NCBI RefSeq assembly: GCF_021390475.1
Contig: NZ_JAJUWS010000001.1
Coordinates: forward strand, 304,715 to 368,714
Reading direction: 5' to 3'
Origin: Streptomyces sp. ST2-7A
GTDB lineage: Bacteria > Actinomycetota > Actinomycetes > Streptomycetales > Streptomycetaceae
DNA: 64,000 nucleotides
Each line of letters opens with the position of its first letter. Position 1 is the stretch's first letter. The notes beneath the pieces are model-generated. The model did not search any database. It was not told where the DNA came from and saw only the letters and a program-made list of their open reading frames with translations. Position numbers and translations under genes: made by a program. Positions 1-9,427 of the stretch are shown here, piece by piece.

Positions 1-1462
1 CTGGAGGGCTACAGCATCCACCCGGTGCCGCTGACCACGCTGACGGTGGAGGCGCTCAAGGGCTTCGACCTCACCCGCAAGGAGGCGGGGCGGTCCAAGA
101 ACATGTTCGCGCTCGGCCTGCTGTCGTGGATGTACCACCGGCCGACCGAGGGCACCGAGAACTTCCTGCGGACCAAGTTCGCGAACAAGCCGCACATCGC
201 CGAGGCCAACCTGGCCGCCTTCCGGGCCGGCTGGAACTTCGGCGAGACCACCGAGGACTTCGCCGTCTCCTACGAGGTGGCCCCGGCGACCTCGGCGTTC
301 CCGCCCGGCACCTACCGCAACATCTCCGGGAACCTGGCGCTGTCCCACGGACTGATCGCCGCGTCCCACCAGGCGGACCTACCGCTGTTCCTGGGCTCGT
401 ACCCGATCACCCCGGCCTCGGACATCCTGCACGAGTTGTCCAAGCACAAGAACTTCGGTGTGCGGACCTTCCAGGCCGAGGACGAGATCGCCGGCATAGG
501 CGCGGCACTGGGCGCCTCCTTCGGCGGCAGCCTGGGCGTGACCACCACCTCCGGCCCCGGCGTGGCGCTGAAGTCCGAGGCCATCGGCCTGGCGGTCTCC
601 CTGGAACTGCCGCTGCTGATCGTGGACATCCAGCGCGGCGGCCCCTCCACGGGTCTGCCCACCAAGACCGAGCAGGCCGACCTGATGCAGGCCATGTACG
701 GCCGCAACGGCGAGGCGCCGGTGCCGATCGTGGCCCCGGCCACCCCGGCCGACTGCTTCGACGCCGCGATCGAGGCCGCCCGGATCGCGCTGGTCTACCG
801 CACGCCGGTCTTCCTGCTCTCCGACGGCTACCTGGCCAACGGTTCCGAGCCCTGGCGGATCCCCGACCTCGAGGAACTGCCCGACCTGCGGGTGCGGTTC
901 GCCACCGGACCGAACCACACCCTGGAGGACGGCACCGAGGTCTTCCACCCCTTCAAGCGGGACCCGGAGACCCTGGCCCGCCCGTGGGCCGTCCCCGGCA
1001 CCCCCGGCCTCGAACACCGCATCGGCGGCATCGAGAAGCAGGACGGCACCGGCAACATCTCCTACGACCCGGCCAACCACGACTTCATGGTCCGCACCCG
1101 GCAGGCCAAGATCGACGGCATCGAGGTCCCGGAGCTGGAGGTCGACGACCCGGGTGGCGAGGCCCGGGTGCTGGTGCTCGGCTGGGGCTCCACGCACGGC
1201 CCGATCACCGCGGCCACCCGCCGGCTGCGCCGGGCCGGCGACCGGATCGCCCGCGCCCACCTGCGCCACCTCAACCCCTTCCCCGCCAACCTCGGTGAGG
1301 TCCTGCGCCGGTACGACAAGGTGGTGATCCCGGAGATGAACCTGGGACAGCTCTCCGCCCTGCTGCGTGCCAAGTACCTCGTCGACATCGCGTCCGTCAC
1401 GCAGGTCACCGGCCTGCCGTTCAAGGCCGAGCAGCTCGCGTCCGCGCTCAAGGAGGCAGTCG

Positions 1463-1473
<11 letters not shown>
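1..1473 (+). CDS. korA: 2-oxoacid:ferredoxin oxidoreductase, alpha subunit (5' partial)
   Basis: The reading frame is open from base 1, so the gene begins upstream of the window. The visible 490 codons hold the pyrimidine-binding region with YPITPASDI near nucleotide 400 and the FQAEDEIAGIGAALGAS and TTTSGPG motifs of the fused gamma/alpha subunit of 2-oxoglutarate (or other 2-oxoacid):ferredoxin oxidoreductases. The enzyme oxidatively decarboxylates a 2-oxoacid to an acyl-CoA and reduces ferredoxin in the cytoplasm. The stop overlaps the start of the beta-subunit gene by 11 bases, as expected for a co-translated heterodimer. The family is certain; substrate (2-oxoglutarate rather than pyruvate) is inferred from the usual actinobacterial korAB arrangement. 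Confidence 0.93.
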
Positions 1474-2545
<1,072 letters not shown>

Positions 2546-2572
2546 CGCCCGCACCGGCACCACCGTTCCACC

Positions 2573-2607
2573 CCGGCCCCCGCCGCGCCCCGCGCGGCGG
2601 GGGCCGG
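2573..2607 (+). terminator. GC-rich hairpin after korB
   Basis: Two perfect 15-base arms (2573-2587 and 2593-2607) around a 5-base loop lie 28 bases after the korB stop. There is no U-tract, as is common for actinomycete terminators. Confidence 0.75.
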
Positions 2608-2736
2608 TGCGTTGGTGGGATGGGTGGGGGTGGGCGTCAGCCTTGCAGGGCCTCTTTCGCACGTTCGGGCGGAAAACTCCCCGATCAGAGGTCTAGGCCG
2701 ATTTCGGCCACCAAGATACGGCTCATGGGAGTGCTG

Positions 2737-3318
2737 ATGAGTGTCGAACCCGGCCGCGCCTGGCCCCGCCCTCCGGTCGGTGGTTGGCGGGCCGAGGACC
2801 TGGACCGTCTGTCGGATCTGCCTCCCCACACGGAGCTGATCGACGGAAGTCTCGTTTTCACGAGTCCGCAGACCACCTTCCACGCCCGGGCCATCCGTGC
2901 GCTGGAGAACTCCCTTCTGGAGGCTGCTCCCCCGGAGTGGGATGTTCTGCGGGAGATGACGGTTCGCCTCGGGCCGAGGGATCGGCCGGAGCCCGATGTG
3001 CTGGTGGTTCGGACAGAGGTGTCGGAAGGCTCCGACATCACGTTCTTCACTCCCGGGGACGTACTTCTGGCCGTCGAGGTGGTCTCGCCCGACTCGCAGG
3101 CTCGGGATCGGGGCATCAAGCCGCGCAAGTACGCGGAGGCGGGCATCCGTCACTTCTGGCGGGTCGAACAGGAGGATGACCGGGTGGTGGCGTACGTCCA
3201 CGCGCTGGATCCCGCGACCAGCTCGTACGTGCCCACCGGCGTCCACCACGAACGGTTGAAGGTGGACGTGCCCTTCCCCGTGGACGTCGATCTCGGAGCC
3301 GCCCTCCGTCGCCGGTGA
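2737..3318 (+). CDS. Uma2-family putative restriction endonuclease (DUF820)
   Basis: The 193-residue protein has the Uma2 layout: an N-terminal ELIDGSLVF strand near residue 40, then RPEPDVLVV near 95 and VEVVSPDSQARDRGIKPRKY near 120, which carry the PD-(D/E)XK acidic and lysine residues, followed by GIRHFWRVE. Uma2 proteins are abundant stand-alone nuclease-fold proteins in actinomycetes and cyanobacteria; the biological substrate is unknown. ATG at 2737 is preferred over the in-frame ATG at 2725 because GGGAG lies 5 bases before it. It is monocistronic between korB and rarD. Confidence 0.85.
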   Translation: MSVEPGRAWPRPPVGGWRAEDLDRLSDLPPHTELIDGSLVFTSPQTTFHARAIRALENSLLEAAPPEWDVLREMTVRLGPRDRPEPDVLVVRTEVSEGSDITFFTPGDVLLAVEVVSPDSQARDRGIKPRKYAEAGIRHFWRVEQEDDRVVAYVHALDPATSSYVPTGVHHERLKVDVPFPVDVDLGAALRRR

Positions 3319-3547
3319 ACCCCGGGGGACGTCCCCGCGAACGTTTCACCGGCGTTCGCGGACCTCCCCCGCCCCCGGTGCCCCGGCCACCGCGTACAGG
3401 ACCATAATGTGGAACGGGAATGACACCCCCCTCGAACAGACTTACCTTCGAGGGGTGGCACGGTGCCGTGCGCGGCGCCGGGCTCTCCTTCTGGACGGGT
3501 TTCCGGGTTCCCCCGGATCCGCGACTTCTGCGGGAGGTTGGACAACT

Positions 3548-4618
3548 GTGGGCACCTCGACGGCCTCAGCGGCACATCGCGCGGGGATGGCCTACGGCCT
3601 GACCGCCTTCGGCATGTGGGGACTCCTGCCCCTTTATTGGGCACTGCTGGCGAGCACCGGTCCGGCCGAGGTGATGGCGCACCGGATGCTGTGGTCGCTG
3701 CCCACCTCGCTGCTGATCCTCGCCGTGGTCGGCCGGTGGGCGTGGATACCCGGGCTGCTCCGGCAGCCGAAGCGCCTGGGACTGGTCGCCGTCTCCGCCG
3801 CGCTCATCAGCGTCAACTGGTACCTGTTCATCTGGGCGGTCGCCAACGACCGCGTCATCGAGGCATCCCTCGGCTACTTCATCAACCCGCTGATCACCAT
3901 CGCGCTCGGCGTCCTGCTGCTGCGCGAGCGACTGCGGACGGCGCAGTGGGCGGCGGTGGGCATCGGCCTGCTGGCGGTCGTGGTGATGGGCGTGGCCTAC
4001 GGCCGGGTGCCGTGGCTGTCACTGGTGCTCAGCGTGACCTTCGCCCTCTACGGACTGGTGAAGAAGCGCACCGACCTCGACGGCCTGGAGGGCTTCAGCG
4101 CCGACGCCGCCCTCCAGTTCCTGCCCGCCCTGGGCTTCGTGATCCTGCTGACCGCGCGCGGGGAGTCGAGCTTCGTCGCCGAGGGCGCCGGGCACACCCT
4201 GCTGCTGATCGGCAGCGGCCTGGCCACCGCGCTGCCGCTGATCTTCTTCGGCGCGGCGGCGGTCCGCGTCCCGCTCTCCACGGTGGGCCTGATGCAGTAC
4301 ATCGCGCCCTCCACCATGTTCCTGCTCGGTGTGCTGGTCTTCGGCGAGGAGATGCCGCCGGAGCGGTGGATCGGCTTCGTGATGGTGTGGACCGCGCTGA
4401 CCATCCTGACCTGGGACGTACTGCGGCAGGCCGGCCGCTCACGGGCGGCGCTGCGGGCCGCCGGGAGGGCGGCGGGGCAGCGGCTGGCCGAGAGCGCCCC
4501 GACCGGCCCACCGGAGGCGACGGCCATGACCGGCGGCATCCCGGCGGGGGCCGATGCGGGCGGTCCGGGGGGCGCCGGAAACGGAACCGACGCCGGCTCG
4601 GCGACCCGACGCGGCTGA
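3548..4618 (+). CDS. rarD: RarD-type EamA-family permease
   Basis: The 356-residue protein has about ten hydrophobic membrane segments and the RarD N-terminal motif GMWGLLPLYWALL, with the first EamA repeat at about residues 15-150 and the second at about 160-300. The RarD branch of the drug/metabolite transporter superfamily exports an unknown small molecule. GTG at 3548 is chosen because GGGAGG lies about 10 bases upstream; ATG at 3587 is an alternative. The C-terminal 55 residues are Ala/Gly-rich and probably disordered. It is the last core gene before the CRISPR array. Confidence 0.88.
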   Translation: MGTSTASAAHRAGMAYGLTAFGMWGLLPLYWALLASTGPAEVMAHRMLWSLPTSLLILAVVGRWAWIPGLLRQPKRLGLVAVSAALISVNWYLFIWAVANDRVIEASLGYFINPLITIALGVLLLRERLRTAQWAAVGIGLLAVVVMGVAYGRVPWLSLVLSVTFALYGLVKKRTDLDGLEGFSADAALQFLPALGFVILLTARGESSFVAEGAGHTLLLIGSGLATALPLIFFGAAAVRVPLSTVGLMQYIAPSTMFLLGVLVFGEEMPPERWIGFVMVWTALTILTWDVLRQAGRSRAALRAAGRAAGQRLAESAPTGPPEATAMTGGIPAGADAGGPGGAGNGTDAGSATRRG

Positions 4619-4755
4619 GGTGCAGCGGGGTGGGGCGCGGGAGCGGTCCGGATTTCAGCGACTCACCGGGGTTTCGTGCACGACCGGAGGTTCGCTGAAA
4701 AACCGGCCCCGAACCCGCCCTCTCGACCCCACCCCACCTGGACCTTCACAATGGG
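4619..4755 (+). other. Probable CRISPR leader
   Basis: These 137 bases between rarD and the first repeat hold no ORF. They contain a short A-run (GCTGAAAAACC near 4695) in otherwise GC-rich DNA. They are taken as the leader because the degenerate repeat is at the opposite end of the array; no promoter could be assigned with confidence. Confidence 0.4.
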
Positions 4756-5120
4756 GTCCTCATCACCCCTGAGAGGGGTAGCAACCCGGCAGCCGTCAGT
4801 GCCTCGACCGCCTGGTCCTGGTCGTCCTCATCACCCCTGAGAGGGGTAGCAACGAGAAGTGCGGGGCGCGGTAGACGCGGGCGGGGACGTGTCCTCATCA
4901 CCCCTGAGAGGGGTAGCAACTAGGTGACGGTCCAGATGTTGGGGAGGCCGGTGGTCGTCCTCATCACCCCTGAGAGGGGTAGCAACGCCACCCGGGCATC
5001 GCCAGCCACCACGGCGTTGTCGGGTCCTCATCACCCCTGAGAGGGGTAGCAACTGCCCGGCCGGTCCCGGCGCGGGCCCCGGTTCCGGCGGTCCTCATCA
5101 CCGCTGAGAGGGGTGGCAAC
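4756..5120 (+). CRISPR. Six-repeat CRISPR array without cas genes in the window
   Basis: Six 30-base direct repeats start at 4756, 4824, 4891, 4957, 5024 and 5091. The first five are identical; each begins GTCCTCATC, contains the stem ACCCCT-GAG-AGGGGT and ends GCAAC. The sixth has two substitutions, one of which breaks the stem, the normal sign of the trailer end, so the array reads left to right. The five spacers are 38, 37, 36, 37 and 37 bases and all differ. No cas gene is present from 1 to 64000. The repeat is unlike the 28-29-base type I-E repeats common in Streptomyces, so subtype is left open. Confidence 0.95.
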
Positions 5121-5205
5121 GCTGGTCGATCGCCTGCCGCCACGCGTTCCGCTCCGCCTCCGCGTGTCCCGCAGCGGTGTCGGTGGGGGGTGGGATGCTG
5201 TGCGC

Positions 5206-5631
5206 ATGCTCTTGTCGGACCTGGTGCGGCTGCGCCGAACCCGCGACCTGATGGACCGCGACTACGCGGAGCCGCTCGATGTTCCGGCGCTGGCGCGGGT
5301 CGCCCACATGTCGCCCGGCCACTTCTCCCGGAGCTTCCGCGCCGCCTACGGCGAGACCCCGTACAACTACCTCATGACTCGCCGGATCGAGCGGGCCAAG
5401 GCCCTGCTGCGTCGCGGGGACCTCTCGGTGACGGAGGTCTGCATGGCGGTCGGGTGTACCTCGCTCGGTTCGTTCAGCTCGCGGTTCACCGAGCTGGTCG
5501 GCGAGAGCCCGAGCGCCTATCGGGCCCGCGACCACACCGAGGGCGCGGCCGTTCCGCCCTGCGTGGCCAAGGTCTTCACCCGACCGGTCAGGAATGGAGA
5601 AGCCCGGTGGATCCGTCCGGCCGTAGCCTGA
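5206..5631 (+). CDS. Short AraC-family transcriptional regulator
   Basis: The 141-residue protein is essentially only the AraC DNA-binding domain: a first helix-turn-helix near residues 25-50 (DVPALARVAHMSPGHFSRSF) and a second near 75-100 (VTEVCMAVGCTSLGSFSSRF), with the family GESPSAYR signature. There is no separate effector-binding domain. ATG at 5206 is chosen after a G-rich ribosome binding site; GTG at 5200 is possible. The stop is 5 bases before the next gene, so the two form an operon. In this common actinobacterial pair the regulator controls the glyoxalase-fold partner; the inducer is unknown. Confidence 0.88.
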   Translation: MLLSDLVRLRRTRDLMDRDYAEPLDVPALARVAHMSPGHFSRSFRAAYGETPYNYLMTRRIERAKALLRRGDLSVTEVCMAVGCTSLGSFSSRFTELVGESPSAYRARDHTEGAAVPPCVAKVFTRPVRNGEARWIRPAVA

Positions 5632-5636
5632 TCGGC

Positions 5637-6053
5637 ATGGACATCAAACTTTCGCAGTGCTTCATCGCCGTCGACGACCACGACAAGGCGCTCACCTTCT
5701 ACCGGGACACGCTCGGGCTGGAGGTGCGCAACGATGTCGGGTTCGAGGGGATGCGGTGGGTGACCCTCGGCTCGCCCTCGCAGCCCGACGTGGAGATCGT
5801 GCTGGAGCCGCCGCTCGCCGACCCGAACGCCTCGGAGGAGGACCGGCGGACCATGGCGGAGCTGCTGGCCAAGGGGATGCTGCGGGCGGTGATCTTCTCG
5901 ACCGGGGATTGCGACGCCACCTTCGAGCGCGTCAGGGCCGCCGGTGGTGAGGTGATGCAGGAGCCGATGGACCAGCCGTACGGGGTCCGGGACTGCGCCT
6001 TCCGCGACCCGGCCGGCAACATGCTCCGCTTCACCCAGCGCAACAAGGACTGA
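5637..6053 (+). CDS. VOC-family (glyoxalase-fold) protein
   Basis: The 138-residue protein has two beta-alpha-beta-beta-beta modules. It starts with the VOC pattern FIAVDDHDKALTFYRDTLGLEV and ends DCAFRDPAGNMLRFTQR, where a Glu or His metal ligand would normally lie. VOC proteins include glyoxalases, extradiol dioxygenases and resistance proteins, so the substrate cannot be named. It is co-transcribed with the upstream AraC regulator and converges with the CGNR gene on the opposite strand. Confidence 0.85.
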   Translation: MDIKLSQCFIAVDDHDKALTFYRDTLGLEVRNDVGFEGMRWVTLGSPSQPDVEIVLEPPLADPNASEEDRRTMAELLAKGMLRAVIFSTGDCDATFERVRAAGGEVMQEPMDQPYGVRDCAFRDPAGNMLRFTQRNKD

Positions 6054-6193
6054 CCGGCCCCGGCCCGACGGCCGGCCCTCCCATCGGTGCCCGTTCCCGT
6101 CCACGACATCGCGGCGGGGAGCGGGCACCGCCACGTTCTAGAGCCCGGCCGGCGGGCCGCGGAGGGTGACGGGCACGGTCGGCCCCGACACCG

Positions 6194-6811
6194 TCACCCG
6201 CCCCCGGCCGTGCCCCGGGCACGGTGGGCGCGCACCTTGTGCCGGTTGCCGCAGTTCCCCATCGAGCACCAGCGGCGCCGGCCCGGCCGCGACAGGTCCG
6301 CGTACAGCAGCCGGCACCGTTCCCCCGCGCACTCCCGCAGTCGGTCCCCGCGCGGTCCGCCGAGCAGGTCCACGGCGTCCCGGGCGATCTCGGTCATCAA
6401 GCGGGTAACGTCCGCGCCCGGCGCGGCGACCCGCTCGTTCCCCGGTCCCAGGAGGGTGACCAACGGCGGGCCGGCGGCGGCCTCGTTGAGCACTACCCGG
6501 TCGCCGTCCGTCGGCGGACCGATGGGCGGATCGACGGCCCCGGCCCGCGCCGAGGCGAGCCGCCACAGGGCGTCCCGCAACCGCCGCAGGACGGCCGGGT
6601 CCTCCGGTCCGACGGTGATCTCCGGGCGGGGGTCGAGCCGGCACTCGGCGACCCACTGCCGCACGTCCTCCGGGCCGTGCAGGCTCTCGTACCGGCTGTA
6701 GGGCCCTGGCCCGCCGGTGGTCAGCAACTCCAGGCACAGGGCCCCGGCATCGAAGCGGTAGGGCGCGCCGCTCGCGGTGCGCATCGACATTCCCGTTGCG
6801 ACCTCCATCAT
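6194..6811 (-). CDS. CGNR zinc-finger protein, putative transcriptional regulator
   Basis: The 205-residue protein has the ABATE-like N-terminal domain (FDAGALCLELLTTGG near residue 15) and a C-terminal CGNR zinc finger (CAGERCRLLY...RRRWCSMGNCGNRHK, residues about 155-195) with four zinc-ligand cysteines. Such proteins are putative stress-ligand sensors that bind DNA through the CGNR finger. Two adjacent ATGs at 6811 and 6808 start the gene. There is no Shine-Dalgarno, and TATAGT lies 6 bases before the first ATG on this strand, so the mRNA is probably leaderless. The gene is divergent from the VOC gene at 6833 and shares the palindrome at 6809-6835, its most likely operator. Confidence 0.82.
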   Translation of the reverse strand: MMEVATGMSMRTASGAPYRFDAGALCLELLTTGGPGPYSRYESLHGPEDVRQWVAECRLDPRPEITVGPEDPAVLRRLRDALWRLASARAGAVDPPIGPPTDGDRVVLNEAAAGPPLVTLLGPGNERVAAPGADVTRLMTEIARDAVDLLGGPRGDRLRECAGERCRLLYADLSRPGRRRWCSMGNCGNRHKVRAHRARGTAGGG

Positions 6812-6835
6812 GTAACCACTATAAAGGGTTACATG
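6809..6835. promoter_or_regulatory. Palindromic operator embedded in a divergent leaderless promoter pair
   Basis: Perfect 9-base arms CATGTAACC (6809-6817) and GGTTACATG (6827-6835) flank a 9-base AT-rich centre. The outer three bases of each arm are the ATG codons of the two divergent genes. The centre supplies TATAAA for the right gene and TATAGT for the left one, each 6-7 bases from its ATG. Autoregulation by the CGNR protein is inferred. Confidence 0.75.
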
Positions 6836-7294
6836 GACATCACGTGGAAAGTCGTCTTCGACGCCGACGACGCCAACCGCCTCGCGGACTTCTGGGCCGG
6901 TGCGCTCGGATACGAGGTGGAGGACGTGTCGCCGCTCATCGAGAACCTGCTCACCGCCGGCCACATCAACGGTGACGAACTCGTGGAACACGACGGACGC
7001 CGCACCTGGCGCGACTACGCCGGTATCCGCCACCCCGAGGACCCCGTCGATCCCCGCACCGGGATCGGCCTGGGCCGCCGCCTGCTCTTCCAGCACGTCC
7101 CGGAACCCAAGACGGTCAAGAACCGCCTGCACATCGACGTCCAGGAGGCGCACGGCGACCCCGAACGCCTCGCGGCCCTGGTGAGCAGGCTGGAGGGGCT
7201 CGGCGCCCGGGCGCTGCGAGACGTCGATCAGGGGCCCGCCGGCCGCTGGGTGATCATGGCCGACCCCGAGGGCAACGAGTTCTGCGCCACCTGA
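6833..7294 (+). CDS. VOC-family (glyoxalase-fold) protein, leaderless
   Basis: The 153-residue protein matches the Glyoxalase_6-type VOC family common in Streptomyces: it starts ITWKVVFDADDANRLADFW and ends WVIMADPEGNEFCAT, with RLHIDVQ near residue 100. Function within the VOC superfamily is unknown. Translation begins at the ATG formed by the right arm of the palindrome, with no room for a leader. Divergent transcription from the CGNR gene suggests joint control. A 39-base piece matching the 3' end of this gene reappears at 13036-13074. Confidence 0.85.
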   Translation: MDITWKVVFDADDANRLADFWAGALGYEVEDVSPLIENLLTAGHINGDELVEHDGRRTWRDYAGIRHPEDPVDPRTGIGLGRRLLFQHVPEPKTVKNRLHIDVQEAHGDPERLAALVSRLEGLGARALRDVDQGPAGRWVIMADPEGNEFCAT

Positions 7295-7312
7295 GCCCGG
7301 GGGGTGACCGAA

Positions 7313-7335
7313 AAACACCCTCTTCATCGGTGTTT
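7313..7335 (+). promoter_or_regulatory. Inverted repeat between VOC and copper-storage genes
   Basis: Arms AAACACC (7313-7319) and GGTGTTT (7329-7335) surround a 9-base spacer. It could be the VOC terminator or an operator for the downstream gene. It is absent from the second copy of the locus at 13075-13125, where the sequence differs. Confidence 0.4.
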
Positions 7336-7431
7336 GTTCCCCTTCCCGCCGGTCACCCGACCCGGTGTCGGCGGGGCGTACCCGGTGCGGCACACGGTCG
7401 CGCCCGTCCCGCCCGGATCGCGAGGACCGCC

Positions 7432-7842
7432 ATGACCACCGTGGTCAAAGAAATGCTCGACACCTACCCCGCCGACCTCGGCGACGTGGACCGGGAGGCC
7501 CTGGCCCACTGCATCGAGGAATGCGTGGCCTGCGCCCAGGCGTGCACCGCCTGCGCGGACGCCTGCCTCTCGGAGGAGAACCTCACCGAACTGTCCAAGT
7601 GCATCCGCACCAACATGGACTGCGCCGACGTGTGCACCGCCACGGCCTCCGTGCTCTCCCGACACACCGGCTACGACGCCCACCTCACCCGGGCCGTCGT
7701 CCAAGCCTGCCTGACCGCCTGCCGCACCTGCGCCGACGAGTGCGAACGCCACGCGGAGACGCACGAGCACTGCCGGCACTGCGCCGAGGCCTGCCGCCGC
7801 TGCGAGGACGCCTGCGAGACCCTGCTCCTCCACCTCGGCTGA
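7432..7842 (+). CDS. Four-helix-bundle copper-binding protein (DUF326/Csp-like), copy A
   Basis: The 136-residue protein is rich in cysteine in the pattern of cytosolic copper-storage proteins: repeated CxxxC and CxxC pairs such as CIEECVACAQACTACADAC near residues 27-45, then CLTACRTCADECERH and CRHCAEACRRCEDAC in later helices. Csp proteins are four-helix bundles whose Cys residues line the core and bind many Cu(I) ions. No signal peptide is present, so it is cytosolic like Csp3. ATG at 7432 follows a GAGGA-like site. A 7-bp hairpin terminator follows, so it is monocistronic. Its sister at 13217-13627 encodes the same amino acids. Confidence 0.9.
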   Translation: MTTVVKEMLDTYPADLGDVDREALAHCIEECVACAQACTACADACLSEENLTELSKCIRTNMDCADVCTATASVLSRHTGYDAHLTRAVVQACLTACRTCADECERHAETHEHCRHCAEACRRCEDACETLLLHLG

Positions 7843-7935
7843 CACCGGTCGCCCGAATCCCGACCAGGGACGGCACCCCTCGTCGGACGAGAACACGCCC
7901 CTCACCGAGGGCGAGTTGATCAGCCCAGGGCGGGA

Positions 7936-7953
7936 CCGCTCCCGATGGAGCGG
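7936..7953 (+). terminator. Terminator hairpin of copper-storage gene copy A
   Basis: Arms CCGCTCC and GGAGCGG around the loop CGAT lie about 95 bases after the stop. The same hairpin is at 13721-13738 in the second copy. Confidence 0.6.
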
Positions 7954-7961
7954 CCCCGGGG

Positions 7962-8347
7962 CTCACCCAACTGCTCATCCCGTCGCCGGTGGTGCGTGAC
8001 CGCCCGGGATTCATCCCGACGGGTGGAGGTGATGCGGCGGGAAATCGCTCAGTTCCTACACAGCTGTTCGGTGGAGCACCGGCGGACCGGTCCCAAGCGG
8101 TCTACCGGGGCGTTTTCCGTGCACTGAAACGGTAGACCTGACTCGCCTGACTCATCCACCTGTCCAGCTTGTCCAAGTCGCGCGAGTTCTCGTCGGCTGT
8201 CCACGCTTCGCCCATGCCCGGGAGCCCACCCGAGCCCAACGCCCCACACGCCCCGTACATGCGCGTACGTGACGCGCTCTCCGTAGGAATCAATGCGGGA
8301 AGCCCGCCCGCCGCTGTAGCGCAGTGCGCGGACGGACGTCCCTGGTG
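7962..8347. other. Island left flank, no convincing gene
   Basis: These 386 bases follow copy A and precede the methyltransferase stop. Short minus-strand frames exist, including one overlapping the methyltransferase stop as GTGA (8049-8351) and one at 8102-8293, but neither has a recognisable domain and they compete with each other. The notable element is the inverted repeat at 8099-8138. Confidence 0.4.
8099..8138 (-). terminator. Inverted repeat downstream of the RiPP operon
   Basis: Perfect 9-base arms GGTCTACCG (8099-8107) and CGGTAGACC (8130-8138) enclose 22 bases. It lies about 210 bases past the end of the methyltransferase gene, so it may terminate the minus-strand operon; an operator or recombination site is also possible. 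Confidence 0.4.
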
Positions 8348-9427
8348 TCACTCTGCGGGCAGTGCCCAGGAAGGGCCGTTCTCAGCGCCGTACCAGACGC
8401 GCTGACCGTTCGGGGTGACAGTGACTCCGAAGTCCTCACGCGACACGCCGTCGGCGTCTTGGAACGTGATGGCGAGCTGTTCCAACTCGTCCCACAGTCG
8501 GCGAGGTCCGATCTGACGAACCTTCCCGGTCATGGTGGCTGTGGCTGTGGACCCGTCGCCGGTCCATAGTCCGAGCGCGCTCGGCGTGCCGTCGTCGTCC
8601 ACCCATGTACACGATGTGTAGTCCGGCATGGCGAGCGACATGGGGAAGCTCAGCCGTTCCAGTACGTCAGCGACGTTGACCGTAGTCGGGCGGGCTTCCT
8701 GCGTCTCCAGTTCAGCGAAGCGCGGTGCCATGCTCTCTACTCGACGTGGCATGAAGTGCGCTGGTAGCGGCATGAAGTGGCCGTGTGCCTCCGTGGTGCC
8801 CGTCACAGTGAGTCGGGCGACGCCGAAGCCGAGCGGCACCACCATGACCGCGCCGTCCGCCGACTGTTCGAGGAACGCGCGGGGGATGAATCGGAGTCTC
8901 GCTGTGGCAATCAGACGGTCGTACGGCGCCTTGCCCGGGTAACCGGCTGCCCCGTCCCCGGCTGCCAGAGTCGGGGAGTATCCGAGACGGGCGAGTCGGT
9001 CACGCGCAGCTCCGACAAGTTCATCGTCCACATCGACACTGACCACATTTTCGTCACCGAGACGCGCGCAGAGAAGCGCCGCGTTGTAGCCGGTGCCGGT
9101 GCCGAGTTCGAAGACGGAGTTCCCGGGCTGCACGTTCAAGGCGTCGAGCATGGCGAGCATAAGCGACGGTTCACTCGATGACGAGTTCGGGATTCCCTTG
9201 TCATCGGTCTGCGTGGTGAGTGCGGTATCCGCGTAGACGCCATCGAGGTATTCGGGATCACCGTTCTTGACCTCTTTCCATCCGTCGCCGGTCATGGTGT
9301 AGAAGGACGGTACGAAGTGATGGCGGGGCACTTGGGCGAACGTCGCTGCCCATGCGCTGGAATCCGCACCGGTCAGACGTGCGGCGAACTCCCGGATGCG
9401 GGTGCTCTCTGAATCAGTCACGGTCAT
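8348..9427 (-). CDS. PIMT-like methyltransferase of a graspetide RiPP pathway
   Basis: The 359-residue protein resembles protein-L-isoaspartate O-methyltransferase, with the SAM motif VFELGTGTGYNAALL near residue 105, and a C-terminal extension of about 140 residues typical of the ATP-grasp-peptide maturase methyltransferases of actinobacteria. In characterised graspetides of this type (fuscimiditide, amycolimiditide) the enzyme methylates an Asp in the ester-crosslinked peptide, which then closes to an aspartimide. ATG at 9427 overlaps the TGA of the ATP-grasp gene (ATGA), so translation is coupled. The operon order precursor, ligase, methyltransferase supports the role. Family is clear; the exact product is inferred. 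Confidence 0.88.
   Translation of the reverse strand: MTVTDSESTRIREFAARLTGADSSAWAATFAQVPRHHFVPSFYTMTGDGWKEVKNGDPEYLDGVYADTALTTQTDDKGIPNSSSSEPSLMLAMLDALNVQPGNSVFELGTGTGYNAALLCARLGDENVVSVDVDDELVGAARDRLARLGYSPTLAAGDGAAGYPGKAPYDRLIATARLRFIPRAFLEQSADGAVMVVPLGFGVARLTVTGTTEAHGHFMPLPAHFMPRRVESMAPRFAELETQEARPTTVNVADVLERLSFPMSLAMPDYTSCTWVDDDGTPSALGLWTGDGSTATATMTGKVRQIGPRRLWDELEQLAITFQDADGVSREDFGVTVTPNGQRVWYGAENGPSWALPAE

Larger units (their letters stand above)
7341..7961 (+). repeat. 621-bp direct repeat, copy A
   Basis: This segment recurs at 13126-13746, offset by exactly 5785 bases. The two copies differ at two adjacent-codon positions only (around 7572 and 7575). It holds the whole copper-storage-type gene, its 5' flank and its terminator. 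Homology stops abruptly at both ends, which marks the borders of the island lying between the copies. Confidence 0.95.

Noticed and set aside
4831..5052. Minus-strand frame of 73 codons inside the CRISPR array
   Set aside because: Its repeated VATPLRGDED segments are simply translated CRISPR repeats.
5121..5205. Start of the AraC regulator at 5113
   Set aside because: It would begin inside the last CRISPR repeat and translate a spacer-like segment; ATG 5206 gives the normal AraC-domain start.
8049..8351. Minus-strand 100-codon frame overlapping the methyltransferase stop as GTGA
   Set aside because: The overlap is suggestive, but the sequence has no family resemblance, spans the inverted repeat at 8099-8138 and competes with another frame at 8102-8293.
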